A stretch of 9,589 nucleotides of DNA from assembly GCA_005788065.1 (NCBI GenBank), contig SXZD01000134.1, positions 1-9,589 on the forward strand, read 5' to 3'. Each line of letters starts with the position of its first letter. The stretch's first letter is position 1. Of this stretch, positions 6,892 through 9,589 are shown one piece after another. The notes beneath the pieces were generated by a model, which was not told where the DNA came from, did no database searches, and saw nothing but the letters and a program-made list of their open reading frames with translations. The position numbers and the translations under genes were made by a program. The stretch comes from Burkholderiales bacterium. Lineage in GTDB: Bacteria > Pseudomonadota > Gammaproteobacteria > Burkholderiales > Burkholderiaceae_B.

Positions 6892-7487
6892 GTACACCGC
6901 GCCACGAACGCGTCGACCTTGATTTGATCGAAAGCTGGGTGCCGCAGGGCGCCAGCGTGCTGGACCTGGGTTGTGGCGATGGCAGCCTGCTGGCTCGCCT
7001 CGCAGCCAGTCGGGGCATTTCCGGTTACGGTGTCGAGATCGATGATGCCAAGGTTCACGGTTGCATACGCAATGGCGTGAACGTCATCCAGCAGGATCTG
7101 GAGGCCGGTCTGGCCATGTTTGATGACCAGTCGTTTGATGTGGTCATTTTGTCGCTGACCCTGCAGTCCATGCGAAATACCGAAACCATCCTGCGCGAAA
7201 TTGCGCGGGTGGGCCGCAAGGGCATCGTATCGTTCCCCAATTTCGGTCACTGGTACCACGTGTGGTCGATCGCAACCGGACACATGCCGGTGTCCAAAAA
7301 CCTGCCCTACGAGTGGTTCAACACGCCCAACATACACCTGTGCACGGTCAGCGATTTTGAAGTGCTGGCAGGGCGCATCGGCCTGACCATCACCGAGCGG
7401 CAGGTGTTTGCCAACGGGCGTCCCATAAAGTGGCTGCCCAACCTGCGCGGCACACTGGCCGTCTACGCCATCAGCCCCCGTTCTTGA
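6888..7487 (+). CDS. metW: MetW, methyltransferase-fold partner of MetX
   Basis: A 199-residue cytoplasmic protein of the MetW family, needed for or stimulating methionine synthesis together with MetX in many proteobacteria. It has a class I SAM-methyltransferase fold: motif I is VLDLGCGDG (24-32), an acidic strand end occurs in GVEID (48-52), and the family features FPNFGHW and NLPYEWFNTPNIH are present. No methyl-transfer reaction is firmly assigned to the family, and it is thought to act by binding and activating MetX. The start overlaps the metX stop by ATGA and has a strong Shine-Dalgarno sequence, GGAGGTG (6876-6882), so the two proteins are made together, as expected of partners. A short hairpin with a T-rich flank follows the gene. 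Confidence 0.95.
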   Translation: MSTPRHERVDLDLIESWVPQGASVLDLGCGDGSLLARLAASRGISGYGVEIDDAKVHGCIRNGVNVIQQDLEAGLAMFDDQSFDVVILSLTLQSMRNTETILREIARVGRKGIVSFPNFGHWYHVWSIATGHMPVSKNLPYEWFNTPNIHLCTVSDFEVLAGRIGLTITERQVFANGRPIKWLPNLRGTLAVYAISPRS

Positions 7488-7509
7488 GTGTTTTCGGACG
7501 CAGCCTGAC

Positions 7510-7538
7510 TTGAGCGCAAAGCGTTCTTGTTTTACATT
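7510..7538 (+). promoter_or_regulatory. Predicted sigma70 promoter of icmF
   Basis: TTGAGC (7510-7515) and TACATT (7533-7538) are separated by exactly 17 bp, with 4/6 consensus matches each. The predicted start, near 7545, lies immediately before the large palindrome (7548-7571), and one more half-site overlaps the -10 region. This placement suits a repressor that blocks RNA polymerase. The resulting leader, about 140 nt to the icmF ATG, is long. Prediction by eye. Confidence 0.45.
7512..7533 (+). terminator. Weak intrinsic terminator candidate after metW
   Basis: GAGCGC (7512-7517), an AAA loop, and GCGTTC (7521-7526) form a six-pair stem with one G-T pair, followed by TTGTTTT (7527-7533). 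It begins 25 bp after the metW stop. The stem is short, so termination may be partial. The same bases overlap the -35 and spacer of the predicted icmF promoter, and one of the two readings may be wrong. Confidence 0.4.
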
Positions 7539-7570
7539 GACGTTTTGGTTGACGTTTACGTAAACGTCAA
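7537..7570. repeat. Three TTGACGTTT half-sites, two direct and one inverted
   Basis: TTGACGTTT occurs at 7537-7545 and again at 7549-7557, a 12-bp offset on the same strand, and in inverted form (AAACGTCAA) at 7562-7570. The last two are the arms of the palindrome. The first is an additional direct copy lying over the predicted -10/start region. It may allow a second regulator dimer to bind or may extend occupancy over the promoter. Confidence 0.7.
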
Positions 7571-7571
7571 C
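7548..7571. promoter_or_regulatory. Perfect 24-bp palindrome, probable operator controlling icmF
   Basis: The half GTTGACGTTTAC (7548-7559) is followed directly by its exact reverse complement (7560-7571) with no spacer. A 12-bp arm matching at every position is far beyond chance at one site in a 199-bp gap. The core ACGTTTACGTAAACGT resembles, from memory, operators of MerR-family LiuR-type regulators of branched-chain amino-acid and short acyl-CoA catabolism. TetR-type acyl-CoA regulators are an alternative. The location between metW and icmF, next to the predicted icmF start site, suggests that icmF is induced by its substrates or their precursors. No regulator gene is seen in the window. 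Confidence 0.7.
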
Positions 7572-7686
7572 TTCAAAGTCACGTGATCCCCCCGTCCATT
7601 CAGTCCGGGGTAAAACAGGCGGCGCACACTGTGCGTGTTTAAAAACAAGAGCCTGCAGCGTATTACAGTCTTGAGGAGTGTTTCTG
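7572..7686 (+). other. Leader region upstream of icmF with small inverted repeats
   Basis: The stretch between the palindrome and icmF holds no open frame that I would call. It contains a weak stem, CCCCG (7590-7594) with CGGGG (7606-7610) around an 11-base loop, and an odd palindrome, CGCACA-C-TGTGCG (7623-7635). Neither is followed by a T run. I see no recognisable cobalamin riboswitch, although icmF is a B12 enzyme; the leader looks too short for the usual one. Confidence 0.3.
7673..7678 (+). promoter_or_regulatory. Ribosome binding site of icmF
   Basis: GAGGAG lies eight bases before the ATG at 7687. It is one of the best Shine-Dalgarno matches in the window and fixes the icmF start. Confidence 0.8.
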
Positions 7687-9589
7687 ATGAGCAATCTGGC
7701 CGACGCCAAGGGCGTGGACAATCCTGCCCCTGCGGTGTTTCAGCCCCGCAACAAACTGCGGTTTGTGACCGCCGCTTCGCTGTTTGACGGGCACGATGCA
7801 TCCATCAACATCATGCGGCGTCTGCTGCAGGGTTTGGGCGCGGAGGTCATCCATCTGGGACACAACCGCTCGGTTGACGAGATTGTGACCGCGGCCTTGC
7901 AGGAAGACGTGCAGGGTATCGCCGTCAGTTCATATCAGGGGGGACACAACGAGTTTTTCCGCTACATGGTGGACCAGTTGCGCGCCCGCGGGGGGGCCAA
8001 CATCAAAGTGTTCGGCGGTGGTGGTGGCGTGATCATCCCGGCGGAGATTCAGGGTCTGCAGCAGCATGGCGTTGAGCGCATCTACAGCCCCGAGGACGGT
8101 CAAAAACTGGGCTTGCAGGGCATGATTGCCGACATGATGCAGCGGGCTGACTACGACATCACACAGTGCTTTGCAGCCGATGTGGCGGAGCTGAACGGAC
8201 ATTCGGAATCGGCCTGGCGCAAACTGTCGCAGACCATCACCGGTATCGAAGCGGGCACTTGCCCGGCCGGTCTGATGACCGCCATGGCCACCGCTGCCGA
8301 CAAATCCACGGCTGTCGTTTTGGGTGTGACAGGGACCGGCGGTGCCGGCAAGTCGAGCCTGACCGATGAAATCATCCGCCGCTTCCGTCTGGACCTTGGC
8401 GATCAATTGAACATTGCGGTCATCTCCATCGACCCATCGCGCCGCAAGAGTGGTGGCGCATTGCTGGGCGACCGCATCCGCATGAATGCCATCAATCCGT
8501 GGCCTCGTGATGCGCAGCCCGACGGCTCACCGGCATCGGACGGCCGTCGCGTATTCATGCGTTCATTGGCTACCCGTGCGGCCGGCAGCGAAATTTCTGC
8601 GGCACTGCCCGGCGTGGTGGCAGCCTGCAAAGCGGCCGGTTTTGATCTGGTGATTGTGGAAACATCAGGCATCGGTCAGGGCGATGCGGCCATCGTGCCG
8701 CACGTGGATGTCAGTCTGTATGTGATGACGCCTGACTTTGGTGCTGCTTCCCAACTTGAAAAAATCGACATGCTCGATTTTGCAGATGCAGTGGCGATCA
8801 ACAAATTTGACCGCAAGGGTGCATTGGATGCGTTGCGCGATGTGTCGAAACAGGTGCAGCGAAACCGCGAAGCGTGGACGCAGATGCCCGACACCATGCC
8901 GGTGTTTGGCACACAGGCCAGCCGCTTCAACGACGATGGCGTAACGGCCCTGTATCAACACGTGCGTGACCTGCTGCGCAGCAAGGGCCTGCCGCTGATT
9001 GAAGGTCGCCTCACTCCGGTGGCCACACGCTATTCCACCGCTCAGCAACCGATTGTGCCGCCGCAGCGCAGCCGCTATCTGGCTGACATTTCCGAGACCG
9101 TGCGCGGATACAAAAAACGCGTGCGCGAGCAGGCGCGTTTGGTGCGTGAAATTCAGCAATTGCGCGCATCCGCCGACATGTGGCGCAACGATGCCGCTAC
9201 AGGTCGTCTGGCCAATGCGGCCGCAGCGGCGGCGGCTCCGGACGCAGCCCATGCGTCGGTGTTGGCCGGTGGTTTTTCTGCATTGGAAGCGCTGGCACAG
9301 GCCCGCGAAAAACAGCTTGAACCCTGGGTGGTGGAGGCGCTGAAACAATGGCCTGAAACGGTGCGCAATTACAGCGGTGAAGAGCATGTGGTTCGCATCC
9401 GTGACAAGGACATCCGCACCCAACTCACCCACACCACGCTGTGCGGCAACACCGTGCGCAAGGTGAGTTTGCCCACGTATGAAGACCATGGTGAATTGCT
9501 GAAATTTTTGGGCCTGGAAAACCTGCCGGGGTATTTTCCGTTTACGGCGGGCGTTTTCCCGTTCAAGCGCGAAGGCGAAGACCCCACCC
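7687..9589 (+). CDS. icmF: Fused isobutyryl-CoA mutase IcmF (3' end outside window)
   Basis: Adenosylcobalamin-dependent enzyme that interconverts isobutyryl-CoA and n-butyryl-CoA (and, weakly in known homologues, isovaleryl-CoA and pivalyl-CoA), carrying its own G-protein chaperone. The visible 634 codons are a little over half of the usual length of nearly 1,100. Domain order: an N-terminal B12-binding domain with cobalt-ligand His36 in FDGHDASINIM, SSYQGGHNEFF and VFGGGGGV; then a MeaI-type GTPase domain with P-loop GTGGAGKS (216-223), VISIDPSRRKSGGALLGDRI, ETSGIGQGD (325-333) and the base-recognition motif NKFD (372-375); then a charged, probably helical linker with an alanine run; then the start of the mutase barrel, PGYFPFTAGVFPF (614-626). 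The residues that separate isobutyryl from other acyl substrates lie beyond the window, the first perhaps only a few codons past it. The start is set by GAGGAG (7673-7678). It appears to be its own transcription unit under a palindromic operator. Confidence 0.96.
   Translation, partial: MSNLADAKGVDNPAPAVFQPRNKLRFVTAASLFDGHDASINIMRRLLQGLGAEVIHLGHNRSVDEIVTAALQEDVQGIAVSSYQGGHNEFFRYMVDQLRARGGANIKVFGGGGGVIIPAEIQGLQQHGVERIYSPEDGQKLGLQGMIADMMQRADYDITQCFAADVAELNGHSESAWRKLSQTITGIEAGTCPAGLMTAMATAADKSTAVVLGVTGTGGAGKSSLTDEIIRRFRLDLGDQLNIAVISIDPSRRKSGGALLGDRIRMNAINPWPRDAQPDGSPASDGRRVFMRSLATRAAGSEISAALPGVVAACKAAGFDLVIVETSGIGQGDAAIVPHVDVSLYVMTPDFGAASQLEKIDMLDFADAVAINKFDRKGALDALRDVSKQVQRNREAWTQMPDTMPVFGTQASRFNDDGVTALYQHVRDLLRSKGLPLIEGRLTPVATRYSTAQQPIVPPQRSRYLADISETVRGYKKRVREQARLVREIQQLRASADMWRNDAATGRLANAAAAAAAPDAAHASVLAGGFSALEALAQAREKQLEPWVVEALKQWPETVRNYSGEEHVVRIRDKDIRTQLTHTTLCGNTVRKVSLPTYEDHGELLKFLGLENLPGYFPFTAGVFPFKREGEDPT

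Noticed and set aside
5734..6897. Open frame on the - strand (387 codons) over all of metX
   Set aside because: It mirrors metX, which has a full catalytic triad. The antisense product shows no domain or plausible start context.
7572..7686. Cobalamin riboswitch before icmF
   Set aside because: The leader is short and I see no B12-box-like conserved core. The inverted repeats present are too small.
9211..9249. Alanine-rich GC repeat in icmF as a possible frameshift or mobile-element scar
   Set aside because: The reading frame stays open and conserved on both sides. An alanine-rich linker between the GTPase and mutase domains is plausible.
8665..9489. Open frame on the - strand (274 codons) inside icmF
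   Set aside because: It is antisense to the GTPase and linker parts of IcmF, which are continuous and conserved in the + frame.

Overview
The window is GC-rich chromosomal DNA from a betaproteobacterium, most likely of the order Burkholderiales. The evidence is the gene order amtB - gshA - gshB - PTS EIIA(Man) - ptsH - ptsI, the ATP-grasp-like 'Thiobacillus ferrooxidans type' glutamate-cysteine ligase in place of the E. coli type, the metX-metW pair, and a fused isobutyryl-CoA mutase. All genes I can support lie on the + strand and pack tightly. The genus cannot be fixed from the sequence alone.

Layout. Bases 1-573 are the 3' end of an ammonium channel gene (amtB), closed by a strong intrinsic terminator (623-648). 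A sigma70-like promoter (730-758) then starts a five-gene cluster, 796-5578. It holds gshA and gshB (both steps of glutathione synthesis), a mannose-type EIIA, HPr (ptsH) and enzyme I (ptsI). The first three genes are chained by ATGA stop/start overlaps, EIIA and ptsH overlap by 32 bp, and a 68-bp gap with a hairpin separates ptsH from ptsI. No sugar permease (EIIB/EIIC) is present, so this PTS branch is probably regulatory.

A second promoter (5681-5709) precedes metX-metW (5749-7487), again joined by ATGA. MetX acylates homoserine for methionine synthesis. An Arg in its DWR motif suggests succinyl-CoA rather than acetyl-CoA as donor, and MetW is its methyltransferase-fold partner. A short weak terminator-like hairpin follows metW.

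The last unit is icmF (7687 to the window end, truncated), a B12-dependent isobutyryl-CoA mutase fused to its GTPase chaperone. Its upstream region (7488-7686) holds the most interesting non-coding signal in the window: a perfect 24-bp palindrome (7548-7571) with an extra direct half-site, placed on the probable transcription start. It looks like the operator of a dedicated acyl-CoA or branched-chain amino-acid regulator.

Overall this is a core-metabolism region with no mobile elements, CRISPR, tRNA or rRNA seen. I found no convincing undescribed system. The points most worth checking are the icmF operator, the wiring of glutathione synthesis to the PTS, and the acyl-donor specificity of MetX.
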